From NCBI RefSeq assembly GCF_900115865.1, contig NZ_FOXY01000005.1, positions 186,001 to 250,000 of the forward strand: a DNA stretch of 64,000 nt, given 5' to 3'. Every line of letters begins with the position of its first letter. The stretch's first letter is position 1. Shown in pieces: positions 8,246 to 17,064 of the stretch. Source of the stretch: Donghicola eburneus. GTDB lineage: Bacteria; Pseudomonadota; Alphaproteobacteria; Rhodobacterales; Rhodobacteraceae. The position numbers and the translations under genes were made by a program. The notes beneath the pieces are model-generated. The model had not been told where the DNA came from. It did no database searches and saw only the letters and a list, made by a program, of their open reading frames with translations.

Positions 8246-8718
8246 TCCGCTCTCCCAAGATGGCCAAGGCGATCCAGCGCGCCCTGAAGGATGTAACTGG
8301 CCGCCACGTGGTCGATCACCTCGGCGCGGCGGCGGCGGGACGTGTCAGCCTCGAGTAGCGCGCGCTCGGCGGCCACTGTGGACAAGCGTTCGTCCCAGAA
8401 TGTGATCGGCAAGTTGGTCAGTTTTGTTAGGTTGCGCGCAAAGGCGCGGGTTTTTTGGCAGCGTGGGCCTTCGGTGCCATCCATGTTGCGCGGCAGCCCC
8501 AGCACGATGCCAGAGATATTGCGCTTGTTCAGAATGGCCAGCAATGCTTCTGCATCGACACCGAACTTCTTGCGGCGGATGGTTTCCAGCGGGGTCGCCA
8601 CGCCACGGAAAGTGTCCGAAACGGCAACACCGATGGTTTTGTCCCCGAAATCCAGTCCCGCCAAGGCAGTCATGGGCGGGCAGGCGCCGGCAAATTCCGC
8701 GATGTTTTCGTAGATCAC
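8242..8718 (-). CDS. ruvX: Holliday junction resolvase-like protein RuvX/YqgF
   Basis: A 158-residue RNase H-fold nuclease of the YqgF family, implicated in pre-16S rRNA 5' processing and possibly junction resolution. Motifs are LAGLDFGDKTIGVAVSD, GIVLGLPRNMDGTEG and FWDERLSTVAAERALLE. The ORF begins MIYENIAEFAGACPPMTALAGLDFG in part; MTALAG about 15 codons in is a possible shorter start, but the 4-bp overlap with ccmI supports the longer one. Confidence 0.93.
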   Translation of the reverse strand: MIYENIAEFAGACPPMTALAGLDFGDKTIGVAVSDTFRGVATPLETIRRKKFGVDAEALLAILNKRNISGIVLGLPRNMDGTEGPRCQKTRAFARNLTKLTNLPITFWDERLSTVAAERALLEADTSRRRRAEVIDHVAASYILQGALDRLGHLGRAD

Positions 8719-9947
8719 TGTGCGACCCCTGCTTGCTCTGCGGCGGCGCGGATGGCGGCCAGTTCATCGGGGCGTTCGGCGAAACGGCCTTGGGCTTCGG
8801 CCCAGATGGCGGCGGCGCGGTCCTGTTCACCAAGAACACCATAAGCATTGATCAGGCGCGCCCATTCGGGGGCGGTCCCGCCCTCGGTAGCAAGGCGCTC
8901 TGACAGGTTGGCGACCATGCCGCGGATCATGTTTTGACGATCTTCGTCAGAGAGTTCGGCGGCGTTCTGCATATCCTCTGCGCTGGGGCCGGGCAGCATT
9001 GGCCCGTCAGCAACGGGGGGCAGGGTGTATTCGACACCAGCACGCATAGCGATTTCTTCGATCTGCGCGCGAATTGGCGGAATCCACGCCGCATCGTCGG
9101 GCCCCTGACGCAGCAGGCTGCGCCAAATGCCAAAGGCCTGATCAGGGCGATCGTTCTGGGTCAGCATCAGGCCCCAGTAATACAGAGCGGTGCCGTTCTT
9201 GGGATCGCGAGACAGGGCTTGCTTCAGAGCGGTTTCAGCCTCGGGACTGACGTAGCCGCCGGCGGCAAGGATCAGGACGTCCGCATAATCCGCGTAGTCG
9301 GTCGCGGTTGCCTCGTCGCCCTTGATCTCTAGAACGCGGGCTTGTGCAGCGTGGGCGCGGGCAAAGTTGCCCAAGACAGCTTCGTTGCGCACGAGCAGGG
9401 CTTGGCCTTGCAGATCGTCGGGGCGCTGCTCGACTGCGGCGCGCAATTTTTCGACCAGTTCCAGATATTTGGGGTCGCGGTCGGGGTTCGGCATTGGCGG
9501 CAGTTCCGCCTCGGCCTGCGCCTGAGTAGGACGATCTGCGCGGCGCTCTTCGGCCATCTCGATCCGGTCTTTCAGCGCCAGATCACCATATCCAAACGCG
9601 CCATAGTGGTTGTACATCCACCAAGCGCCCCCCAGCAGAAAGACGCCGACGATCGCCGCCATGGCCAAAGTCGCGGATTTTGGCTGGCCCGCTCCGGACT
9701 GTTGTTCCTGCAATTTGGCATCGGCTGCAAGAATCCGGCGTCCAATTTCGGCTTTCAGGCGCTCGACCTCTTCGGGGGCGATCACGCCGCGCGCAGAATC
9801 GCGCTCCACCTCGGCCATCTGGTCGCGATAGACCTTCAGGTCATAGGCCGCAGGGGGTTCAGCGCCCGCCTTGCCTCGGATGAGTGCCAGAACGAGCAGC
9901 GCCGCAACCATTGCAGCCAGGCCGAGTGTGATGATCCAGAATGTCAT
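8715..9947 (-). CDS. ccmI: Cytochrome c maturation protein CcmI
   Basis: CcmI is the apocytochrome c chaperone of System I cytochrome c biogenesis. The 410-residue protein starts with a membrane helix (MTFWIITLGLAAMVAAL), then a cytoplasmic stretch with DLKVYRDQMAEVERDSARGV, a second helix near residue 95 (LAMAAIVGVFLLGGAWW), and a periplasmic TPR-like domain. The ATG at 9947 follows GGGAGACGAC and is preferred over an upstream TTG. It heads ccmI-ruvX-DUF1289. The remaining ccm genes are 32 kb away in this window (41.6-44.3 kb). Confidence 0.92.
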   Translation of the reverse strand: MTFWIITLGLAAMVAALLVLALIRGKAGAEPPAAYDLKVYRDQMAEVERDSARGVIAPEEVERLKAEIGRRILAADAKLQEQQSGAGQPKSATLAMAAIVGVFLLGGAWWMYNHYGAFGYGDLALKDRIEMAEERRADRPTQAQAEAELPPMPNPDRDPKYLELVEKLRAAVEQRPDDLQGQALLVRNEAVLGNFARAHAAQARVLEIKGDEATATDYADYADVLILAAGGYVSPEAETALKQALSRDPKNGTALYYWGLMLTQNDRPDQAFGIWRSLLRQGPDDAAWIPPIRAQIEEIAMRAGVEYTLPPVADGPMLPGPSAEDMQNAAELSDEDRQNMIRGMVANLSERLATEGGTAPEWARLINAYGVLGEQDRAAAIWAEAQGRFAERPDELAAIRAAAEQAGVAQ

Positions 9948-10147
9948 GTCGTCTCCCAAGTCTGACCGCTATTTAGGCAGGAATGGCTCTTGGAAAAAGT
10001 CAAAATCGCGCCATAACCATGGTATGTCGCAGGCCGCCACGGCCTCATGTCGCATCCAGTCGGTATTGTGACGCTGAGAGAGGCGGTCCAGAATTGCGAC
10101 AGGTCCATGACGGATCATGAACTGACACACCTACGGATTCGAGTCTG

Positions 10148-11392
10148 ATGAAACGCTATTCCGTCTTCGCGGTTGCCCGAGAGGCACAACGTTATCATAG
10201 TGGCTGGGAGCGCGCATGGCGTTCGCCCGAGCCCAAAAAATCCTACGATGTCATCATCGTAGGCGCGGGCGGCCACGGTTTGGCGACGGCCTATTACCTG
10301 GGCAAGAATTTTGGCATCACAAACGTTGCCATCATCGAGAAGGGATGGCTTGGCGGCGGCAACACCGGCCGGAACACCACCATCATCCGCTCGAACTACC
10401 TGCAGGATCCGTCCGCCGCGATCTATGAAAAGGCGCGCGACCTGTACGAGACTTTGTCGCAGGACTTGAACTACAACGTCATGTTTAGCCCGCGTGGTGT
10501 CATCATGCTGGCCCAGACCCATCACGAGGTCCGCGGCTATCAGCGCACCGCTCATGCCAACGCGCTGCAGGGCGTGAAGACCGAATTCATTGGCCCCGAA
10601 AAGGTCAAAGAAATCGTGCCGATCATCAACATTGACGGCCCGCGCTACCCTGTTCTGGGTGGTCTCTTGCAGAAACGCGGCGGTACCGCGCGTCACGATG
10701 CTGTGGCGTGGGGCTATGCGCGTGCGTGCTCTGACATGGGCATGGATATTATCCAGAAATGCGAAGTGACCGGCGTGCGCCGCGTGGCCGGCCGTGTGGT
10801 CGGGGTCGAGACGACCAAGGGCTCTATCGACTGTAACAAGCTTGGCATTGTGGTCGCGGGTCACTCGGGCGTTCTGGCCGATATGGCGGGCTTCCGTCTG
10901 CCGATTGAATCGGCGGCGCTGCAGGCTCTGGTTTCCGAACCCATCAAACCCTGCATGGACGTGGTCGTTATGGCGAACACCGTTCACGGTTACATGTCTC
11001 AGTCCGACAAGGGCGAGATGGTGATCGGCGGGGGCACCGACAGCTTCAACAACTACACCCAGCGCGGCAGCTTCCACCACATCGAGGAAACCGTGCGCGC
11101 TCTGGTCGAAACATTCCCGATGATCAGCCGCCTGAAGATGCTGCGTCAGTGGGGCGGGATCGTGGACATGACCGGCGACCGCTCGCCCATCATTTCGAAA
11201 ACGCCACTGGAAAACTGCTTTATCAACTGCGGTTGGGGCACAGGTGGCTTCAAGGCGATCCCCGGCTCCGGTTGGGCGATGGCAGAGCTGATGGCCAAGG
11301 GCTACTCGCCGCTGGCAAACGAATTCTCCGTGGACCGCTTCAAAGAAGGCCGCTTCATCGACGAATCCGTGGCTGCTGGTGTGGCGCACTAA
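10148..11392 (+). CDS. soxB: Sarcosine oxidase subunit beta
   Basis: SoxB holds the substrate-oxidising FAD and the covalent FMN site of heterotetrameric sarcosine oxidase, which converts sarcosine to glycine and formaldehyde or methylene-THF. The 414-residue protein has a Rossmann motif DVIIVGAGGHGLATAYYLG near residue 37. The DAO fold follows, with GGGNTGRNTTIIRSNY, and a C-terminal INCGWGTGGFKAIPGSGW flavin segment. It is the first gene of soxB-orf-soxD-soxA-soxG. Sarcosine oxidation feeds from glycine betaine and creatine use. No strong ribosome site is visible before the ATG. Confidence 0.96.
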   Translation: MKRYSVFAVAREAQRYHSGWERAWRSPEPKKSYDVIIVGAGGHGLATAYYLGKNFGITNVAIIEKGWLGGGNTGRNTTIIRSNYLQDPSAAIYEKARDLYETLSQDLNYNVMFSPRGVIMLAQTHHEVRGYQRTAHANALQGVKTEFIGPEKVKEIVPIINIDGPRYPVLGGLLQKRGGTARHDAVAWGYARACSDMGMDIIQKCEVTGVRRVAGRVVGVETTKGSIDCNKLGIVVAGHSGVLADMAGFRLPIESAALQALVSEPIKPCMDVVVMANTVHGYMSQSDKGEMVIGGGTDSFNNYTQRGSFHHIEETVRALVETFPMISRLKMLRQWGGIVDMTGDRSPIISKTPLENCFINCGWGTGGFKAIPGSGWAMAELMAKGYSPLANEFSVDRFKEGRFIDESVAAGVAH

Positions 11393-11458
11393 GATGCGGA
11401 ACCTTTTTCGCATATCCGGCGTTTGCTGTGTAACTGACCATTACACAGGAGCGAAATC

Positions 11459-11710
11459 ATGGCTGCCCACGACAGCAACACCGGAACAGGCAACAGCTCG
11501 AACAGCGTTCTCGCGTTCATCGTCGGCGCGCTCGTCGTCGCAGTCGTTGTCCTTGGTTTCGCGCTGTATAGCGGTATGGATTTCGGCCAAGACGACGACA
11601 TCAGCATCAGTATCGAAGGCGCAGGCCCCGCAGCTGAACAGGCTGGCGAAGCGCTCGAAGGCGCGGCCAACGCCGTTGATGACGCAGCCGAAGACGTTAC
11701 CGGCCAATAA
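11459..11710 (+). CDS. Small single-pass membrane protein inside the sox operon
   Basis: I do not recognise this 83-residue protein. A hydrophilic Ser/Asn-rich start (about 15 residues) precedes one membrane helix (VLAFIVGALVVAVVVLGFAL). A short acidic tail rich in Ala, Glu and Asp follows (about residues 42-83), ending EDVTGQ. It has a clear ribosome site (CAGGAGCG) 7 bases upstream and sits 66 bp after soxB and 204 bp before soxD. The usual order is soxB-soxD directly, so this is an insertion or a lineage-specific member. A membrane-anchoring role for the oxidase is speculation. Confidence 0.75.
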   Translation: MAAHDSNTGTGNSSNSVLAFIVGALVVAVVVLGFALYSGMDFGQDDDISISIEGAGPAAEQAGEALEGAANAVDDAAEDVTGQ

Positions 11711-11914
11711 CACCGACTTGCCTTTCGGCCGGTCGTTCAAAGATCGAATGGCCGAAGCATACCGTCGCCGCACCCCGCTTTCCGACTTACCTCAGGGGGG
11801 CGGCGACATTTATTCCCGAACAATTCGCACAGCCGCTCCGCAGCACGTTTCTCGTGCCCTGCGGTCTTTCTCGTGCGCAATTCCCACCTCTTTCCGTGCA
11901 AAAGGATTGGCCTC

Positions 11915-12244
11915 ATGCTGACACTCCAGTGCCCCTATTGCGGCGTCATGGCCGAGGAAACCGAACTCTCCGCTGGCGGCGAGGCCCATCTGAAACGTTT
12001 CGGACCGGGCTCGTCTGACGCGGATTTCGAAACCTACATGTTCATGCGCGAAAACCCCAAAGGCGTGCATTTCGAACGCTGGCGCCACGCGAACGGCTGC
12101 GGCAAGTGGTTCCACGCCGCCCGCTGCACCGTCACGCTCGAGGTCTTTGGCACCTACACCGCCCAAACCTCGGTGCCGCCCGCAGAATTGCTCGAGACCA
12201 TCCGCGCAGCGCGCCCCGGCTTTAAGTGGAGAGAGTTCGAATGA
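11915..12244 (+). CDS. soxD: Sarcosine oxidase subunit delta
   Basis: SoxD is the small zinc-binding subunit of the heterotetramer. At 109 residues it has normal length. Zinc ligands are visible as Cys6 and Cys9 (LQCPYCG) and His58 and Cys62 (RHANGCGKWF). The ATG at 11915 is chosen so the protein starts MLTLQCPYCG as in the family; the longer reading to 11873 lacks any conserved sequence. It is 63 bp upstream of soxA. Confidence 0.95.
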   Translation: MLTLQCPYCGVMAEETELSAGGEAHLKRFGPGSSDADFETYMFMRENPKGVHFERWRHANGCGKWFHAARCTVTLEVFGTYTAQTSVPPAELLETIRAARPGFKWREFE

Positions 12245-12307
12245 CCTTTCTGCTTTGCGTAAATACTCAAATCCCCCCGTTCTCCGGCAAAAGCGAGGTC
12301 TGAGAGA

Positions 12308-15300
12308 ATGAGCACCCGACTTTCCAAGGCAGGCCGTTTGGTCGACACCTCGAAATCTGTCGCGTTCACGTTTAACGGCAAGAAGATGCAGGGCCACGCG
12401 GGCGATACGCTGGCATCTGCGCTGCTGGCCAACGACCAGATGATGGTCGGCCGGTCGTTCAAGTACCACCGTCCCCGCGGGATCGTGGCCTCGGGCGCCG
12501 AAGAGCCGAACGCTCTGGTGAACCTCGGCTCTGGCAACACGTTCGAGCCGAACCAGCGCACCACCACGACCGAACTCTTTGACGGTCTGTCCGCGACCAG
12601 CCAGAACCACTGGCCATCGCTCGATTTCGACATCGGCGCGGTGAATGGTTTGTTCGCGAACTACCTGACTGCTGGCTTCTACTACAAGATGTTCATCCAC
12701 CCGCGTCCGCTGTGGAAATACGTCTACGAGCCCTTCATCCGCCAGTCCGCGGGTCTGGGTAAGGCGCCCAAGGACACCGACGGCGACCGCTACGAGCACT
12801 TCTATGCTTATGTCGATGTTGCTGTGATCGGCGGCGGTGTGGCAGGCCTTCAGGCGGCTTTGGCCGCTGGCGAAGCTGGTGCCAAGGTTCTGCTGATGGA
12901 ACAGACCGCGCATTTTGGTGGCCGCGCTCCTGTAGACGGCGGCACGATCGATGGCATCGAAGCCGAGACATGGATCGCTGGCGCTCTGGCCCGTCTGGAC
13001 GAGATGCCCAACGTCACTGTTCGTCGCCGCATGATGGGGGTAGGGGTCTATGACCACGGCTACCTGTTGGGCTACGAGCGGGTCAAAGACCACGCGCCCG
13101 AGCTGGACGCCCCCCGTCACCGTTTGTGGCGCATCCGCGCCAAGCAGATCGTGACTGCGACTGGTGCGATTGAACGCCCCATCAGCTTTGCGGGCAACGA
13201 CATCCCCGGTGTCATGCTGGCAAGCGCTGTCCGTGACTACGCGGTCAACTACGGTGTCGCCGTGGGTCAGAAAACCGTGGTCGTCACTAACAATGACGAT
13301 GGCTACCGCACCGCGCTCAAGCTCAAAGAGCTGGGTGTCGACGTGCCCGCGGTCATTGATGCCCGTGAAGACGGCGCAGGCGCTCTGGCCGATGCAGCCC
13401 GCAAGGCTGGCATTCGCGTCGAGCCCGGCAAGGCGATCGCCAAAGTCAAAGGTGGCAAGCGCGTCGAAGGCGTTGAACTCTGCCGGATGCAGGGCAACGG
13501 CGGCGCTGTGATTGAAACGATCAAGTGTGACGCGGTTGCCATGTCCGGCGGTTGGTCGCCTGTTGTGCACCTGTGGTCGCACTGCGGTGGCAAGCTGGTT
13601 TGGGACGAGGTCGAAAGCCACTTCAAACCCGATCCCGACCGCGCGCCCACCAACCAAGAGGGCAAACCGTTCGTGATCACCGCAGGCAGTGCCTCTGGCC
13701 CACTCGGCCTTGGCGAAGTTCTGTCCGACGCGGATGCCGCAGGCAAGAAGGCTGCCGAAGCTGCTGGCTTCAGCGCCGCCTCGACTCCCGCTCCGGTAGG
13801 TGACGCGCGCGACGAAAAGCCGATGCAGCCTGTGTGGATGATGCCCTCGGACGCAGTCTATAACCTGCGCATGAAGATGTGGCTGGACTACCAGAACGAC
13901 GTCAAAGTGTCGGACGTCCAGCTGGCTGCCCGCGAAGGCTACGAGAGCGTGGAGCACACCAAGCGTTACACTACGCTGGGTATGGCGACAGATCAGGGAA
14001 AACTCAGCAACATCAACGGATTGGCGATCCTTGCTGATACATTGGATGCAGAGATTCCGCAGGTGGGCACCACCACCTTCCGTCCGCCGTACACCCCCAT
14101 CTCGATGGGTTCGATCGGTGGCGAGGCACGCGGCGAAATCTTCCAGCCGATCCGTCACACCCCGATCCAGCAGTGGCACATCGACAACGGCGCCTACATG
14201 GAGCCCGTCGGCCATTGGCGTCGTCCCTATACCTTCCCCCGTGGGTCCGAGACTCACGAGCAGGCAGTGAACCGCGAGATCACCAACACCCGCACCAATG
14301 TGGGTCTGCTGGATGCCTCGACACTGGGTAAGATCATCGTCAAGGGGCCCGATGCGGCCAAGTTCCTCGACCTCATGTATACCAACATGATGAGCACTCT
14401 GAAGCCGGGCAAATGCCGCTACGGCCTGATGTGCAACGAGAACGGCTTCCTGATGGACGACGGCGTTGTGGCTCGTTTGGACGAGGAAACCTTCCTTGTG
14501 CACACCACCTCTGGCGGCGCGGCGCACACCCATGCCCACATGGAAGAGTGGTTGCAGACCGAGTGGTGGGACATGAAAGTCTACACCGCCGATGTCACCG
14601 AACAGTACGCACAGATTGCTGTTGTAGGCCCCAAAGCCCGCAAAGTTCTGGAAAAGCTGGGTGGCATGGACGTGTCCAAAGACGCGCTCAAGTTCATGGA
14701 GTGGACCCAAGGCAAGCTGGGTGGCTTTGATGCCCGCATCTTCCGCATCTCGTTCTCGGGTGAACTGTCCTACGAGATCGCGGTGCCTGCAAGCCAAGGT
14801 CGCGCCTTCTGGGATGCGCTGATGGAAGCTGGCGAAGAGCATGGCGTCATGCCCTACGGTACCGAATGTCTGCACGTCATGCGCGCCGAGAAGGGCTTTA
14901 TCATGATCGGGGACGAAACCGATGGCACCGTGATCCCGCAGGATCTGGGGCTGAATTGGGCGATCTCGAAAAAGAAAGAGGACTTCATCGGCAAACGCGG
15001 TCAGCAGCGCACCTTCCTTGCCTCCGAAGATCGGTGGCGTCTGGTGGGTCTGGAAACCGTCGATGGCAGCGTGCTGCCCGATGGCGCCTACGCTGTGGTC
15101 CACGGCCACAACGAGAACGGCCAGCGCACCATGATCGGACGCGTGACCTCGACCTACTACTCGCCCACCTTGGGCCGCGGCATCGCGATGGGTCTGGTCA
15201 AGCACGGACCCGAGCGTATGGGCGAACTGGTAGAATTCGCGAAAACTGACGGCTCGACCGTTATGGCGAAAATCGTTGACCCTGTCTGGTACGACAAAGA

Positions 15301-15322
15301 AGGGGAAAAGCAGAATGTCTGA
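12308..15322 (+). CDS. soxA: Sarcosine oxidase subunit alpha
   Basis: SoxA binds NAD and THF and holds the folate domain that traps the methyl-group carbon as methylene-THF. The 1004-residue protein shows an N-terminal ferredoxin-like fold (KKMQGHAGDTLASALL), a Rossmann FAD/NAD region at about 165 (DVAVIGGGVAGLQAALAAGE), and a C-terminal GcvT-like aminomethyltransferase region from about residue 600 (TPIQQWHIDNGAYMEPVGHW, then MRAEKGFIMIGDETDGTVIP). Length is standard. It overlaps soxG by 8 bp. A 1233-codon open frame on the opposite strand is a codon-bias shadow. Confidence 0.97.
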   Translation: MSTRLSKAGRLVDTSKSVAFTFNGKKMQGHAGDTLASALLANDQMMVGRSFKYHRPRGIVASGAEEPNALVNLGSGNTFEPNQRTTTTELFDGLSATSQNHWPSLDFDIGAVNGLFANYLTAGFYYKMFIHPRPLWKYVYEPFIRQSAGLGKAPKDTDGDRYEHFYAYVDVAVIGGGVAGLQAALAAGEAGAKVLLMEQTAHFGGRAPVDGGTIDGIEAETWIAGALARLDEMPNVTVRRRMMGVGVYDHGYLLGYERVKDHAPELDAPRHRLWRIRAKQIVTATGAIERPISFAGNDIPGVMLASAVRDYAVNYGVAVGQKTVVVTNNDDGYRTALKLKELGVDVPAVIDAREDGAGALADAARKAGIRVEPGKAIAKVKGGKRVEGVELCRMQGNGGAVIETIKCDAVAMSGGWSPVVHLWSHCGGKLVWDEVESHFKPDPDRAPTNQEGKPFVITAGSASGPLGLGEVLSDADAAGKKAAEAAGFSAASTPAPVGDARDEKPMQPVWMMPSDAVYNLRMKMWLDYQNDVKVSDVQLAAREGYESVEHTKRYTTLGMATDQGKLSNINGLAILADTLDAEIPQVGTTTFRPPYTPISMGSIGGEARGEIFQPIRHTPIQQWHIDNGAYMEPVGHWRRPYTFPRGSETHEQAVNREITNTRTNVGLLDASTLGKIIVKGPDAAKFLDLMYTNMMSTLKPGKCRYGLMCNENGFLMDDGVVARLDEETFLVHTTSGGAAHTHAHMEEWLQTEWWDMKVYTADVTEQYAQIAVVGPKARKVLEKLGGMDVSKDALKFMEWTQGKLGGFDARIFRISFSGELSYEIAVPASQGRAFWDALMEAGEEHGVMPYGTECLHVMRAEKGFIMIGDETDGTVIPQDLGLNWAISKKKEDFIGKRGQQRTFLASEDRWRLVGLETVDGSVLPDGAYAVVHGHNENGQRTMIGRVTSTYYSPTLGRGIAMGLVKHGPERMGELVEFAKTDGSTVMAKIVDPVWYDKEGEKQNV

Positions 15323-15884
15323 AGCAATCAGCGTATTGGCCGGCGCGAACACCGAAGGGTTCTGCCGCGTCTCTGAACTGGGCCTGCATGGCATGATCAC
15401 CGTCCGCGGTGATCTGTCGAACGCCGATCTGGCCAAAGCGCTCTGCGCGGTGGCGGGCGTCGACGCGCTGCCAGAGGTCCGCAAGATGGTTGGCGGTCTG
15501 GAAGGGGGCATCGCATGGATGTCGCCGGACGAACTGATGGTGTTCGTGCCCTATGCCCAAGTTGTCGACAAAGTGGACGAGTTGAACAGCACTCTTGCTG
15601 GCTCGCACTTCTTGGCCGTGAACGTGTCGGACGCCCGCGCAGTGTTTGGCATCGACGGGGCAGGGGCACGCGAAGTGATCGCCAAGGTCGCCCCCGTGGA
15701 CATGTCCCCCGAGGCCTTCACCACTGGTGATCTGCGCCGTACCCGTATCGCTCAGGTCGCGGCCGCGTTCTGGATGGCCGGTGACGACAGCTTCCGCCTG
15801 ATCTGCTTCCGCTCGGTTGGGGATTACGCCTTTAAACTGCTGAGCGTTTCGGCAGCCAAGGGCGGCGAAGTCGGCTACTTCTAA
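15315..15884 (+). CDS. soxG: Sarcosine oxidase subunit gamma
   Basis: SoxG is the fourth subunit, related to the C-terminal part of GcvT. The 189-residue protein shows SVLAGANTEGFCRVSELGLH, the NVSDARAVFGIDGAGAREVI segment and TGDLRRTRIAQVAAAFWM. The ATG at 15315 lies in the soxA 3' end with GGGGAAAAG upstream. It closes the operon and is followed by a strong terminator. Confidence 0.93.
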   Translation: MSEAISVLAGANTEGFCRVSELGLHGMITVRGDLSNADLAKALCAVAGVDALPEVRKMVGGLEGGIAWMSPDELMVFVPYAQVVDKVDELNSTLAGSHFLAVNVSDARAVFGIDGAGAREVIAKVAPVDMSPEAFTTGDLRRTRIAQVAAAFWMAGDDSFRLICFRSVGDYAFKLLSVSAAKGGEVGYF

Positions 15885-15907
15885 GATCTATTTTGGACGA
15901 GACAGAC

Positions 15908-15940
15908 AAACCCTGCCCGAGAGATTGGGCAGGGTTTTCT
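15908..15940 (+). terminator. Terminator of the sox operon
   Basis: A perfect 11-bp stem (AAACCCTGCCC with GGGCAGGGTTT) and 8-nt loop are followed by TTTTCTT. It follows the soxG stop by about 24 bp. Confidence 0.9.
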
Positions 15941-15977
15941 TATGCGTAGGTCCAATGTGACGGGGTGCACAGAATAT

Positions 15978-16020
15978 CTGATGATTTTCCGCAGGATATG
16001 CGGAACAACAGAGCCATCAG
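15978..16020 (+). promoter_or_regulatory. Nested inverted repeats upstream of sodB
   Basis: A perfect 7-bp inverted repeat (TTCCGCA, 5-nt spacer, TGCGGAA; 15987-16005) lies inside a second 6-bp pair (CTGATG at 15978-15983 and CATCAG at 16015-16020). It is about 113 bp upstream of the sodB start, past the sox terminator. It may be an operator or a structured leader RNA. Confidence 0.4.
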
Positions 16021-16132
16021 ACCGTTTGTTTGACGACTCTCTGGTGGGAAATTCAAACTCAGGCTTGACGTGAGGCCTGTGTCGGATCACCTAAGAGGCA
16101 TATTAATTTCACACGAATTCAAGGGGGCTACT

Positions 16133-16741
16133 ATGGCTTTCGAACTTCCCGCACTTCCCTACGCCCACGACGCTCTGGCAGATCTGGGCATGTCGAAGGA
16201 AACGCTGGAGTTTCACCACGACATCCACCACAAGGCCTACGTCGACAACGGCAACAAGCTGATCGACGGCACCGAGTGGGCGGACAAGTCGCTGGAAGAG
16301 ATCATCAAAGGCACCTACAACGCGGACGCAGTTGCCCAGAACGGCATCTTCAACAACGCGTCGCAGCACTGGAACCACATGCAGTTCTGGGAAATGATGG
16401 GCCCCAAAGGCGACGCAATGCCGTCGGAGCTGGAAGCCCGCATCGTTGACGCGTTCGGCTCGGTCGACAAATTCAAAGAAGACTTCTCGGCAGCTGGCGC
16501 GGGCCAGTTCGGTTCGGGTTGGGCATGGCTGGTCGTCGACACCGATGGCACCCTGAAGGTCACCAAAACCGAGAACGGCGTGAACCCCGTCTGCTTCGGC
16601 CAGACTGCACTGCTGGGTTGCGACGTGTGGGAGCACAGCTACTACATCGACTTCCGCAACAAGCGTCCCGCGTACCTGACCAACTTCCTCGAGAAACTGG
16701 TCAACTGGGAAAACGTGGCAGAGCGCCTGTCGAAAGCCTAA
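16133..16741 (+). CDS. sodB: Superoxide dismutase, iron type predicted
   Basis: Converts superoxide to oxygen and hydrogen peroxide. The 202-residue protein carries metal ligands His28, His82, Asp164 and His168, the last two in CDVWEHSYY. Gln78 in FNNASQHWNH sits where iron enzymes hold the outer-sphere glutamine, which favours Fe over Mn; this is inference from motif position. No signal peptide is present, so it is cytoplasmic. The ATG at 16133 has AAGGGGG upstream and gives the conserved MAFELPALPY start. It is monocistronic, between two terminators. Its location just after sarcosine oxidase, a peroxide-forming enzyme, may be coincidental. Confidence 0.96.
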   Translation: MAFELPALPYAHDALADLGMSKETLEFHHDIHHKAYVDNGNKLIDGTEWADKSLEEIIKGTYNADAVAQNGIFNNASQHWNHMQFWEMMGPKGDAMPSELEARIVDAFGSVDKFKEDFSAAGAGQFGSGWAWLVVDTDGTLKVTKTENGVNPVCFGQTALLGCDVWEHSYYIDFRNKRPAYLTNFLEKLVNWENVAERLSKA

Positions 16742-16770
16742 GGCTTTCCCGCGCAACGCGAATTTCTGGA

Positions 16771-16804
16771 CGCCCTGCGGTTTTCCGCGGGGCGTTTTCT
16801 TTTG
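16771..16804 (+). terminator. Terminator of sodB
   Basis: A 10-bp stem (CGCCCTGCGG with CCGCGGGGCG, one T-G pair) and TTTT loop are followed by TTTTCTTTT. Confidence 0.9.
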
Positions 16805-16863
16805 GGGGAACTTTTAGGCGCCTCTTGCGTTTTCTTAATGAAATCAATGCACAGGAGGATGTT

Positions 16864-17064
16864 ATGGCCGAACGCGTCAGATCGAAAGACGGCAGCCGAG
16901 ACACCGATAAGGTGATGGGCGCTGAGGGAGAGATGGATCAGCAGGGACGACAGGGCGGCAACTTGCAGCGCGACATTGGCACCCGCGACGAGCTGAAGCG
17001 CGCGACCGAGCGTCCCGCAGGCGACACCCGCGTGACCAAAGCAGACGAAAAGGAGGACAGCTAA
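16864..17064 (+). CDS. Small highly charged protein
   Basis: I do not recognise this 66-residue protein. It is very hydrophilic with many Arg, Asp, Glu and Gly residues and no hydrophobic core, as in disordered stress-type proteins. It begins MAERVRSKDGSRDTDKVMG. A perfect AGGAGG lies 5 bases before the ATG at 16864, which strongly supports translation. Its TAA overlaps the ATG of the next gene (TAATG), so the two are coupled. Confidence 0.75.
   Translation: MAERVRSKDGSRDTDKVMGAEGEMDQQGRQGGNLQRDIGTRDELKRATERPAGDTRVTKADEKEDS

Noticed and set aside
11810-15511. 1233-codon open frame on the minus strand across soxD, soxA and soxG
   Set aside because: It lies opposite recognised sox genes, has no domain signature, and has the composition of an antisense shadow of GC-rich coding sequence.
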